DNA of 7,291 nucleotides from Pseudomonadota bacterium. GTDB lineage: Bacteria > Myxococcota > Myxococcia > Myxococcales > Anaeromyxobacteraceae. A program made the translations under genes and the position numbers. The stretch lies in assembly GCA_023411405.1 (NCBI GenBank), contig JAEYOU010000275.1:1-7291 (forward strand), in the 5' to 3' direction. This document shows positions 1-7,291 of the stretch, piece after piece. The notes under the pieces are model-generated. The model searched no databases and was not told where the DNA came from. It saw only the letters and a list, made by a program, of their open reading frames with translations. Every line of letters begins with the position of its first letter. Positions within the stretch are counted from its first letter, which is position 1.

Positions 1-607
1 CTACGTCCGCGCGCTCCTCCACGGCGTCGTGGCAGCGCCGGGGCGCGACCCGGCGCTGCGCGCAGCGCTGGAGGAGGAGGCGGAGCAGCGCGGCCGACCG
101 GCGCTCCACGCGCGGCTCGCCGCGATCGATCCCGGGATGGCGGCGCGGATCCGGCCGAACGACCTCGTCCGGATCGTCCGCGCCCTCGAGATCGCCGCCG
201 GCGGCGCGCGCCCCTCGGAGCTGTACGCGGCGCACGGCTTCCGGGAGGACCGGTACCGCGCGACGATCCTCGCGCTCGACGTGCCGCGGCCGGAGCTGCA
301 CGCCCGGATCGACGCGCGGGTCCCGGCCATGTTCGCGCGAGGGCTCCTGGCCGAGACCGAGCGCCTGCTCGCGCGCTGCGGCGGCCGGCTCCCGGACCGC
401 GTTCCGATCGGGTATGCCGAGGCGGCCGCGGTCCTGCGCGGGGAGCTCCCGGAGGCGGAGGCGATCCGCCGGATCCAGACCGCGCACCGGCAGTACGCGC
501 GCAGGCAGGTGATCTGGCTGCGCAAGGAGCCCGGGGTGCGCTGGATCCGGCCGCCGTGGGACGTCGACGCCCTGGCGCGGTGCGTCGAGGGCGCGGCGGC
601 TCCCTGA
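1..607 (+). CDS. miaA: tRNA dimethylallyltransferase MiaA, 5'-truncated by window edge
   Basis: MiaA transfers a dimethylallyl group from DMAPP to N6 of A37 in tRNAs that read UNN codons, in the cytoplasm. The visible frame begins at base 2 and gives 201 residues up to TGA 605-607. The fragment starts in YVRALLHGV, which fits the GGTGLYV(R/K)AL region of the family. It continues with IRPNDLVRIVRALEI (compare PNDxQRxxRALE), then VPIGYAEAAAVLRGE (the (V/I)GY segment) and ends with RQYARRQVIWLRKEPGVRWI, matching the C-terminal (R/K)RQxxWLR-x-W signature. The N-terminal P-loop (GPTxSGKT) and the DSxQxY motif must lie upstream; about 105 residues are missing by comparison with the usual ~310. The GTG at 29 is internal, not the start. 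accA begins 45 nt downstream. The identification is firm; the start is outside the window. Confidence 0.93.
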   Translation, partial: YVRALLHGVVAAPGRDPALRAALEEEAEQRGRPALHARLAAIDPGMAARIRPNDLVRIVRALEIAAGGARPSELYAAHGFREDRYRATILALDVPRPELHARIDARVPAMFARGLLAETERLLARCGGRLPDRVPIGYAEAAAVLRGELPEAEAIRRIQTAHRQYARRQVIWLRKEPGVRWIRPPWDVDALARCVEGAAAP

Positions 608-639
608 GCCGGGATGGCGGCGCCCGGAAGGCCGCGTGT

Positions 640-645
640 TATAAG
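640..645 (+). promoter_or_regulatory. Putative -10 element of a leaderless accA promoter
   Basis: TATAAG stands out in a very GC-rich gap and ends 7 nt before the GTG at 653. A transcript starting at the usual distance from a -10 box would begin at or within a base or two of that start codon. No purine-rich Shine-Dalgarno sequence lies just upstream of the GTG. I see no convincing -35 element at 16-18 nt, so the call rests on the -10 position and on the same arrangement before hisC and ispH. Confidence 0.4.
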
Positions 646-652
646 CCGCCCC

Positions 653-1621
<969 letters not shown>

Positions 1622-1648
1622 CGGCAGGGCGGAGGGGCCTCGGTCCCC

Positions 1649-1726
1649 CGGCCGGCCGCGGAAGGCAAGGCGCGACGCGCGTCCGTCCCGCGCTCGGAGG
1701 ACGGCCGGCCGCGGAGGGCAGGCGCG
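1649..1726 (+). repeat. Imperfect ~26-bp direct repeat in the accA-hisC spacer
   Basis: Copy A (1649-1674) and copy B (1702-1726) both begin CGGCCGGCCGCGGA and end GGCGCG. They differ by one A/G substitution and one single-base deletion. The starts are 53 nt apart. Each copy opens with the self-complementary CCGGCCGG/CGGCCG core. The copies occupy the middle of the 195-nt accA-hisC gap (1622-1816), which otherwise holds no gene, no T-tract terminator and only the hisC promoter at its 3' end. The function is unknown. It could be a remnant duplication, a protein-binding site pair, or chance in GC-rich DNA, though 24 matches in an aligned 26 is more than I would expect by chance. Confidence 0.6.
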
Positions 1727-1777
1727 GCGGAAGTACGCGGCGCGGACCGGCGCCGGGGTGGGGCGCACTCGCCGCAG

Positions 1778-1807
1778 TCGCCAAGGTTCGGGCGCGCGGG
1801 GTATAAA
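1778..1807 (+). promoter_or_regulatory. Putative leaderless promoter of hisC
   Basis: TATAAA at 1802-1807 is a near-consensus -10 element and ends 9 nt before the hisC ATG at 1817. TCGCCA at 1778-1783 is a 4-of-6 match to TTGACA at an 18-nt spacing and may be the -35 element. The predicted start of transcription falls within a few bases of the ATG. The nearest G-run (1798-1801) is 15 nt from the ATG, too far for a normal Shine-Dalgarno sequence. It would let hisC be transcribed separately from accA. Confidence 0.5.
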
Positions 1808-1816
1808 CGTCCGCCC

Positions 1817-2911
1817 ATGGCACTGGTCCCGCCCAACGTCGCCTCGCTCCAGCCCTACGTCCCCGGCAAGCCCATCGAGGAGGTCGAGCGCGAGTACGGC
1901 GTCTCGAACGTGGCGAAGCTCGCCTCGAACGAGAACCCGCTCGGCCCGTCGCCGCGCGCGCTCGCCGCCGCCCGCGAGGCCCTGGCGCAGGTGAACCTCT
2001 ACCCGGACGGCTCCGCGTACGCGCTCCACCAGGCCCTCGCCGCGCACCACGGCGTCACGCCCGAGGAGATCTTCGTCGGGAACGGCTCGAACGAGCTCAT
2101 CGAGCTCCTCGTCCGCACGTTCGTGCTCGACAACGAGGAGGTGCTCGCGTCGGCCCAGAGCTTCATCGCGTACAAGCTCGCCGCCAACGCGCACGGCCGG
2201 ACGTTCATGGAGGCGCCCATGAAGGCGCGCTTCCACTACGACCTCGACGCGCTCAAGAAGCTCCTCGGGCGGAAGACCAAGGTCGTCTTCCTCGCCAACC
2301 CGGACAACCCGACCGGCACCTGGTTCCTGGAGAAGGATCTCCTGCCGCTGCTCGACGCCGCGCCCAAGGACACCCTGGTCGTCCTCGACGAGGCGTACGC
2401 CGAGTACGTGGACGCGCCGGGGTACCAGGACGCGCTGGCGCTCCGGAAGAAGTACCCGAACCTCGTCGTCCTGCGGACCTTCTCGAAGATCTACGGCCTC
2501 GCGGGCCTGCGGGTCGGCTACGGGCTCGCGCGGCCGGACCTCGTCGAGTACATCGACCGCGTGCGGGCGCCGTTCAACGTGAACCACGTCGCGCAGGCCG
2601 CCGCGGCGGCGGCGCTCGCGGACGCGGAGCACGTCCAGCGCAGCCGCGCCCTGGTCCTCGAGCAGCGGCCGCTCCTCGCCGCGGGCCTCGAGAAGCTCGG
2701 CGCGACCGTGGTCCCGTCCCAGGGCAACTTCCTCCTCGCCGACTTCCCCGGGAAGCCGGCCCGGCAGCTGTTCGAGGACATGCTGCGCGAGGGCGTCGTC
2801 CTCCGCCCGATGGCGGGCTACGGCTTCCCCAACGCGCAGCGGATCTCCGTCGGCCTGCCCGCCGAGAACGAGAAGTGCCTGGCGGCGCTCGGGCGGGTCC
2901 TCGCGAAGTGA
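1817..2911 (+). CDS. hisC: Histidinol-phosphate aminotransferase (HisC family, PLP-dependent)
   Basis: This is a 364-residue fold-type I aminotransferase of the HisC family, which exchanges an amino group between glutamate and imidazole-acetol phosphate in histidine synthesis. Visible family marks are KLASNENPLG (34-43), the NPDNPTG loop (161-167), DEAYAEY (191-197), the PLP-binding lysine K224 in TFSKIYGLAGLRVGYG (221-236), and the C-terminal RISVGLPAENEK (342-353), whose Arg would bind the substrate carboxylate. Length is normal for the family (about 350-370). ATG 1817 follows a TATAAA box by 9 nt, so the mRNA is probably leaderless. No other his genes are nearby; a copy outside a his operon could serve mainly as an aromatic amino acid (tyrosine/phenylalanine) aminotransferase, which HisC homologues often do. 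Family is certain; the exact substrate is not. Confidence 0.93.
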   Translation: MALVPPNVASLQPYVPGKPIEEVEREYGVSNVAKLASNENPLGPSPRALAAAREALAQVNLYPDGSAYALHQALAAHHGVTPEEIFVGNGSNELIELLVRTFVLDNEEVLASAQSFIAYKLAANAHGRTFMEAPMKARFHYDLDALKKLLGRKTKVVFLANPDNPTGTWFLEKDLLPLLDAAPKDTLVVLDEAYAEYVDAPGYQDALALRKKYPNLVVLRTFSKIYGLAGLRVGYGLARPDLVEYIDRVRAPFNVNHVAQAAAAAALADAEHVQRSRALVLEQRPLLAAGLEKLGATVVPSQGNFLLADFPGKPARQLFEDMLREGVVLRPMAGYGFPNAQRISVGLPAENEKCLAALGRVLAK

Positions 2912-2914
2912 TGT

Positions 2915-2964
2915 CCGTTCGACAGGCGCAGGGTGAGCGCCCTTCGACAGGCGCAGGGTGAGCG
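2915..2964 (+). repeat. Two tandem 25-bp repeats at the hisC-cmk junction
   Basis: Units 2915-2939 and 2940-2964 are head-to-tail and differ at one base (CCG versus CCC before TTCGAC). Each carries TTCGACAGGCGCAGGG followed by TGAGCG. The unit resembles a dispersed short repeat of the type TTCGACAxGCTCAGGG-TGAGCGG that I recall between genes in many proteobacterial and myxobacterial genomes; this is from memory and unverified. The array fills nearly the whole gap between the hisC stop (2909-2911) and the cmk start, and copy 2 supplies bases of the likely cmk ribosome binding site. Confidence 0.85.
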
Positions 2965-2969
2965 GAGTG
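2955..2969 (+). promoter_or_regulatory. Repeat-borne ribosome binding site and start of cmk
   Basis: AGGG at 2955-2958 lies 8 nt before the GTG at 2967 and is the only Shine-Dalgarno-like stretch before the conserved Cmk N-terminus. It lies inside the second 25-bp repeat. The first copy contains the same AGGG (2930-2933) but no in-frame start at a matching distance. The alternative GTG at 2958 also falls in the repeat and would add only three residues. Confidence 0.5.
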
Positions 2970-3677
2970 ACTCGTCCGTTCATCGTGGCCGTCGATGGGC
3001 CCGCCGGGGCCGGGAAGTCCACCGCCGCGCGGATGCTGGCGGCGCGCCTCGGGTTCGCGATGGTGGACACCGGGGCGATCTACCGGACGGTGGCGCTCGC
3101 CGCGCGCCGGGCCGGGATCGACTTCGCCGACGACGCCGCGCTCGAGGCGCTCCTCCCCGGCCTGCGCATCCGCTTCGCGCCGCCCACGCGCGCCGGCGAG
3201 CCGCAGCGGGTGCTGCTCGGCGACGAGGACGTCTCGGCCGAGATCCGGACGCCGCCCATGTCGCTCGGGGCGAGCGCCGTCTCGGCCCGACCCGTGGTAC
3301 GCGCGGGACTGCTGGAGCTGCAGCGGCGGCTCGCGCTCGCGCCGGAGAACCGCGGCGCGGTGCTCGAGGGGCGCGACATCGGCACGGTCGTCTTCCCCGA
3401 GGCCGACGCGAAGTTCTTCCTGACCGCCTCGCCCGAGGAGCGGGCGCGCCGCCGGCACGCGGAGCTCCTGGCGAAGGGGTCGAGGGTCGAGCTCGCCGAG
3501 GTCCTCGCCGAGCAGGAGAAGCGCGACCGGGACGACTCCTCGAGGGCGGTCGCCCCGCTCCGCCCTGCGGCCGACGCCGCGCAGATGGACACGACCGGCC
3601 TCACGCTGGAGGCGGTGGTGGAGCACCTCGCCGCCGTCGTCGTCGCCCGGATGGTCGCCGCGGAGACCCGGAGATGA
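2967..3677 (+). CDS. cmk: Cytidylate kinase (CMP/dCMP kinase)
   Basis: Cmk phosphorylates CMP and dCMP with ATP, recycling CMP from RNA and lipid turnover into CDP/dCDP. The 236-residue product has the family's usual length and marks: Walker A GPAGAGKST (11-19), VDTGAIYRT (33-41) of the nucleoside monophosphate site, the GRDIGTVVFP stretch (135-144), the LID-region RDRDDSSRAVAPL (187-199) and PAADAAQMDTTGLTLEAVV near the C-terminus. GTG 2967 was chosen because MTRPFIVAVDGPAGAGKST is the normal N-terminus; GTG 2958 is possible. Only 55 nt separate it from hisC and most of that is a tandem repeat, so it probably depends on a hisC transcript unless a hidden promoter exists. Its stop TGA overlaps the next gene's ATG (ATGA at 3674-3677), so the two are likely translationally coupled. 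Confidence 0.95.
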   Translation: MTRPFIVAVDGPAGAGKSTAARMLAARLGFAMVDTGAIYRTVALAARRAGIDFADDAALEALLPGLRIRFAPPTRAGEPQRVLLGDEDVSAEIRTPPMSLGASAVSARPVVRAGLLELQRRLALAPENRGAVLEGRDIGTVVFPEADAKFFLTASPEERARRRHAELLAKGSRVELAEVLAEQEKRDRDDSSRAVAPLRPAADAAQMDTTGLTLEAVVEHLAAVVVARMVAAETRR

Positions 3678-4345
3678 ACGGGCCGCCCGAGGGCCGGAGC
3701 TACGGGCCCAGGGAGTGCGGCAGCTGCCGCCTCTGGCGGCCCATCCTCGAGGACGAGCGCGGGCCGGTCGGCCCCTGCCGCCTCGGGGTACGGACCGGCG
3801 ACTTCCCGGGCACCGCCCCACGGTGCGAGCGCTACCTGTCCCGCGACGAGGCCGTCCCCGCCGCGCCGCCGCCCGAGTCCACCCGTCGCCGCGCGCGCCG
3901 CCCCGCGGCCCCGGTCGTCCACCGCACCGACGCGGCCGGCGATCCGGAGACGCCGGCGGCGTCGCTTCGCAACGCCGAACCGCTCCCGGAGGATCTTGCC
4001 GCCATGACCCGCGAAGAGTTCGCCCAGGCCATCCGCGAGGCGCTCGCCGACGAGAGCGCGCCCGTGAAGCTCGCGCCGCGCTGGGAGGGCGGGACCGTCG
4101 TCCTCAAGCCGGGCGATCCCTCCACGCAGGCGAAGGAGATCCCGCTCGACAGCCTCTTCCACAAGGTCGTGATGATCCGCGATCGCCTGCGCGTGCTGGA
4201 GCAGCGGATCAACGGTCACGAGAAGCTGTCGGACGCGGAGAAGGTCGAGCTGCAGCAGTACGTGACGCGCTGCTACGGCTCGCTCACGACCTTCAACCTG
4301 CTGTTCCGGGACGAGCGGGAGAAGTTCGTGGGGGAGAAGACGTAG
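3674..4345 (+). CDS. Unrecognised four-cysteine protein with conserved-looking helical C-terminal domain
   Basis: I do not recognise a named family. The 223-residue product starts at ATG 3674, overlapping the cmk stop, with GGAG at 3662-3665 eight nt upstream. The N-terminal part (about 12-55) holds CGSC (C15, C18), C35 in GPCRLG and C51 in PRCERYL, spaced C-x2-C-x16-C-x15-C, as in small zinc-binding or iron-sulfur modules. Residues 60-105 are a low-complexity Ala/Pro/Arg linker. Residues 110-223 look like a separate domain: FAQAIREAL, a short beta-like stretch WEGGTVVLKPGD, then helices (KEIPLDSLFHKVVMIRDRLRV, then LSDAEKVELQQYV) ending FVGEKT. There is no signal peptide or membrane segment. 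A strong internal ribosome site before M111 could yield the C-terminal domain alone. Position between cmk and ispH suggests a growth or translation-linked job, but that is inference. Confidence 0.85.
   Translation: MNGPPEGRSYGPRECGSCRLWRPILEDERGPVGPCRLGVRTGDFPGTAPRCERYLSRDEAVPAAPPPESTRRRARRPAAPVVHRTDAAGDPETPAASLRNAEPLPEDLAAMTREEFAQAIREALADESAPVKLAPRWEGGTVVLKPGDPSTQAKEIPLDSLFHKVVMIRDRLRVLEQRINGHEKLSDAEKVELQQYVTRCYGSLTTFNLLFRDEREKFVGEKT
3988..4006 (+). promoter_or_regulatory. Internal Shine-Dalgarno and ATG inside the four-cysteine gene
   Basis: GGAGGA at 3988-3993 is the best Shine-Dalgarno match associated with any gene in the window. It lies 10 nt before an in-frame ATG at 4004, which starts MTREEFAQAIREAL. 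Initiation here would make a 113-residue protein consisting of the C-terminal domain without the cysteine module and linker. The site falls just after the low-complexity linker, at the expected domain boundary. It could also be a coincidence of the Pro-Glu-Asp codons. Confidence 0.4.
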
Positions 4346-4392
4346 AGAGGAAGCGGTCGCGACGTCCCGATGGCGTTCCCCGCCCGCGCCGC

Positions 4393-4398
4393 TATATT
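4393..4398 (+). promoter_or_regulatory. Putative -10 element of a leaderless ispH promoter
   Basis: TATATT ends 6 nt before the GTG at 4405, which places the expected first transcribed base at the start codon itself. It is the only AT-rich stretch in the 59-nt gap (4346-4404). There is no Shine-Dalgarno sequence before the GTG and no clear -35 element. The pattern matches those before accA and hisC. Confidence 0.45.
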
Positions 4399-4404
4399 CC
4401 TCGC

Positions 4405-5238
4405 GTGGACGTGAAGATCGCGAGGACCGCAGGCTTCTGCTGGGGCGTGCGGCGGACCGTCGAGAAGGTGGTCGAGGTCGCGGACGAGGCGAGGGGGCCC
4501 GTCGTGACCCTCGGCCCCATCATCCACAACCCGCAGGCGGTCGCCCGGTTCCAGGAGCGCGGGGTAGGGACGGTGAAGTCGGTCGCGGAGATCCCCGACG
4601 GGACCACGGTCGTGGTCCGGACGCACGGCGCGGTGCGCGACGAGCTGGAGCGCGCGAAGGCGCGCGGTCTCACGGTCGTGGACGGCACCTGCCCGTACGT
4701 GATCTTCCCGCAGGCGATGGCGCGGCGGCTCTCCGCCGACGGGTACCACCTCGTCATCGTCGGTGACGAGAACCACGCGGAGATCAAGGGCGTCGTCTCC
4801 TATGCGTCCGGCCCGGTCACCGTGGTGAGGCCGGGCGCGCCCGTCCCCGAGTTCAAGGCCAAGAAGGTCGCCGTCCTGGTCCAGACCACCTGCGTCGGCG
4901 CGGACTTCGAGCGGGTGGTCGGGCAGCTCGCCCTCCGGCACATGGAGGTCCGGGCGGTGAACACCATCTGCAACGACACCGAGGAGCGCCAGGCCGACGC
5001 CCGCTCCCTGGCCCGCGAGGTCGACGCGGTCGTCGTCGTCGGCGGGAAGAACAGCGCCAACACGCGCCACCTCGCCGAGATCTGCCGCGAGATCCAGCCC
5101 CGGACATGGCACGTCGAGACCGAGGCCGAGCTCCGGCCGGAGTGGTTCGAGGGCTGTCACGTGGTCGGCCTGTCCGCCGGCGCCTCGACGCCCGACTGGG
5201 TGGTCGAGGGGGTTGCCGGCTGGCTCCGCGGGCTGTAG
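4405..5238 (+). CDS. ispH: 4-hydroxy-3-methylbut-2-enyl diphosphate reductase
   Basis: IspH (LytB) carries out the last step of the MEP isoprenoid pathway, reducing HMBPP to IPP and DMAPP with an iron-sulfur cluster. The 277-residue product has all three cluster cysteines: C12 in AGFCWGV, C96 in GTCPY and C189 in TICNDTEERQ. It also has substrate-site H41 (HNPQAV), H74 (THGAV), H124 and E126 (NHAEIKG), QTT (160-162), NSANTRHL (216-223) and GLSAGASTPDWVV near the end. It is somewhat shorter than E. coli IspH (316). GTG 4405 was chosen because it gives MDVKIARTAGFCWGV and sits 6 nt after TATATT; GTG 4411 (MKIARTAGFCWGV) is nearly as good. DMAPP from this pathway is also the donor used by MiaA, encoded at the window's start. 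Identity is certain. Confidence 0.96.
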   Translation: MDVKIARTAGFCWGVRRTVEKVVEVADEARGPVVTLGPIIHNPQAVARFQERGVGTVKSVAEIPDGTTVVVRTHGAVRDELERAKARGLTVVDGTCPYVIFPQAMARRLSADGYHLVIVGDENHAEIKGVVSYASGPVTVVRPGAPVPEFKAKKVAVLVQTTCVGADFERVVGQLALRHMEVRAVNTICNDTEERQADARSLAREVDAVVVVGGKNSANTRHLAEICREIQPRTWHVETEAELRPEWFEGCHVVGLSAGASTPDWVVEGVAGWLRGL

Positions 5239-5256
5239 ACAGGGCCCCGACATGCC

Positions 5257-5285
5257 TTGACCGCGCGTTTTTGGCCGTGTAGCTT
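5257..5285 (+). promoter_or_regulatory. Sigma-70-type promoter of rpsA
   Basis: TTGACC (5257-5262) is a 5-of-6 match to the -35 consensus. It is followed by an exact 17-nt spacer, rich in T at its centre, and TAGCTT (5280-5285), which keeps the key first TA and last T of the -10 box. It is the best two-part promoter in the window, and it lies 18 nt after the ispH stop. Transcription should begin near 5291-5293, giving a leader of about 190 nt before the rpsA ATG. Confidence 0.75.
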
Positions 5286-5290
5286 GCGCG

Positions 5291-5329
5291 TTCCGGAAAT
5301 ACCGGAACTTCCGCCGGGGCTTGCCCGGC
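5291..5329 (+). promoter_or_regulatory. Stacked inverted repeats at the start of the rpsA leader
   Basis: TTCCGG (5291-5296) and CCGGAA (5302-5307) are perfect 6-bp arms around AAATA. CGGAA (5303-5307) and TTCCG (5309-5313) form an overlapping palindrome, so the arms could swap partners. GCCGGG (5313-5318) and CCCGGC (5324-5329) make a second 6-bp stem with a 5-nt loop. The first repeat sits right at the predicted transcription start, so it may be an operator at the DNA level or a 5'-end hairpin in the mRNA. In E. coli the rpsA leader is structured and is where S1 represses its own translation; a similar role here is inference. Confidence 0.5.
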
Positions 5330-5386
5330 ACGCGCCTCCCGCCCTCGATCCCCGGGGCCCGGCGCGCAACCGACCAGGGGGCAGCA

Positions 5387-5476
5387 GTGGCAACGCCGGC
5401 GTCCTCACACCTCCGCTGCCTTGAACGGCGCGGTCCCGCCTGGACCCGGCGCTTCCCGAAGAAAAGGTTGGCCTGA
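5387..5476 (+). CDS. Possible 29-codon upstream ORF (leader peptide) of rpsA
   Basis: A GTG at 5387 opens a frame of 29 codons plus TGA (5474-5476). AGGGGG at 5376-5381 lies 5 nt before it, a better Shine-Dalgarno match than the one before rpsA. The peptide begins MATPASSHL and becomes very basic, with RR, TRR and KKR in its second half. Its stop ends 4 nt before the rpsA ATG, so ribosomes finishing it could re-initiate at rpsA. CCTCC (5410-5414) inside the frame could pair with the GGGGG of its own ribosome site. Short ORFs are frequent in GC-rich DNA, so this is only a candidate. Confidence 0.35.
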   Translation: MATPASSHLRCLERRGPAWTRRFPKKRLA

Positions 5477-5480
5477 CCGA

Positions 5481-7187
<1,707 letters not shown>

Positions 7188-7212
7188 TCCCTTCTCCGAG
7201 TCCGGCTGATCC

Positions 7213-7254
7213 CGGCGGGCGGCGCGCGCGAGCGTGCCGCCCGCTGCCATTTCT
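7213..7254 (+). terminator. Hairpin terminator after rpsA
   Basis: GCGGGCGGC (7215-7223) pairs with GCCGCCCGC (7236-7244). The stem continues inward through a G-U and three G-C pairs to a GCGA tetraloop (7228-7231), a GNRA type, and outward through G-U and C-G. This gives a stem of about 15 bp. TGCCATTTCT follows, a short T-rich tail. It begins 26 nt after the rpsA stop and fits an intrinsic terminator, though the T tract is weak. Confidence 0.75.
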
Positions 7255-7261
7255 GGGAGGA

Positions 7262-7278
7262 GGCGGGCTCCGCCCGCC
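7262..7278. repeat. Second short hairpin at the window end
   Basis: GGCGGGC (7262-7268) and GCCCGCC (7272-7278) are perfect 7-bp arms around TCC. No T tract follows. It is preceded by GGGAGGAGG (7255-7263), which looks like a Shine-Dalgarno sequence, but no start codon follows at a suitable distance inside the window. It may be a back-up terminator or belong to the next gene's upstream region. I see no gene in 7188-7291. Confidence 0.5.
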
Positions 7279-7291
7279 GACGGGGCGAGGG

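Noticed and set aside
614..652. ATG 614 as the start of accA
   Set aside because: The 13 extra residues do not resemble AccA N-termini, there is no ribosome site before it, and the -10-like TATAAG lies inside the extension.
1634..1648. GGGG...CCCC stem just after accA as a terminator
   Set aside because: It has only 4 bp with a 7-nt loop and no T tract, so it is too weak to call.
2574..3821. A 415-codon minus-strand frame opposite hisC and cmk
   Set aside because: It spans two well-identified genes and their spacer and is extremely Arg/Gly/Pro-rich, so it is a shadow frame.
5380..5390. GGCAGCAGTGG resembles a conserved segment of 16S rRNA
   Set aside because: The match stops after about 11 bases and nothing around it resembles rRNA, so it is coincidence.
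5421..5480. TTG 5421 as the start of rpsA
   Set aside because: It would add 20 Pro/Arg/Gly-rich residues before the typical acidic S1 N-terminus. ATG 5481 gives the expected protein.

Overview
The window is very GC-rich, with strong G/C preference at third codon positions, and is packed with housekeeping genes that all read on the + strand. The protein sequences and gene order look most like a myxobacterium (Myxococcota), closest to Anaeromyxobacter. That placement is from memory of these families, not from a search.

Layout: the 3' part of miaA (tRNA dimethylallyltransferase, cut by the window edge); accA (acetyl-CoA carboxylase carboxyltransferase alpha, ~653-1621); a 195-nt spacer with a short direct repeat; a hisC-type aminotransferase (1817-2911); a junction made of two tandem 25-bp repeats; cmk (cytidylate kinase, 2967-3677); an unrecognised four-cysteine protein overlapping cmk by ATGA (3674-4345); ispH (4405-5238); a 242-nt leader with a good sigma-70-type promoter, stacked inverted repeats and a possible 29-codon upstream ORF; rpsA (ribosomal protein S1, six S1 domains, 5481-7187); and a strong hairpin terminator (7213-7254). 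No tRNA, rRNA, CRISPR, transposase or phage gene is visible.

The genes serve core growth functions: tRNA modification, fatty-acid precursor supply, amino-acid transamination, CMP/dCMP phosphorylation, isoprenoid synthesis and translation. The order cmk - X - ispH - rpsA recalls the clostridial cluster cmk-plsC-ispH-rpsA, with the unknown protein in the plsC position. cmk and the unknown gene are probably co-translated. accA, hisC and ispH each have a TATA-like -10 hexamer ending only 6-9 nt before the start codon and no Shine-Dalgarno sequence, which suggests leaderless transcripts.

No clearly new system is present. The points most worth a second look are the four-cysteine protein with a possible internal start, the leaderless-promoter pattern, the repeat-derived translation start of cmk, and the rpsA leader.
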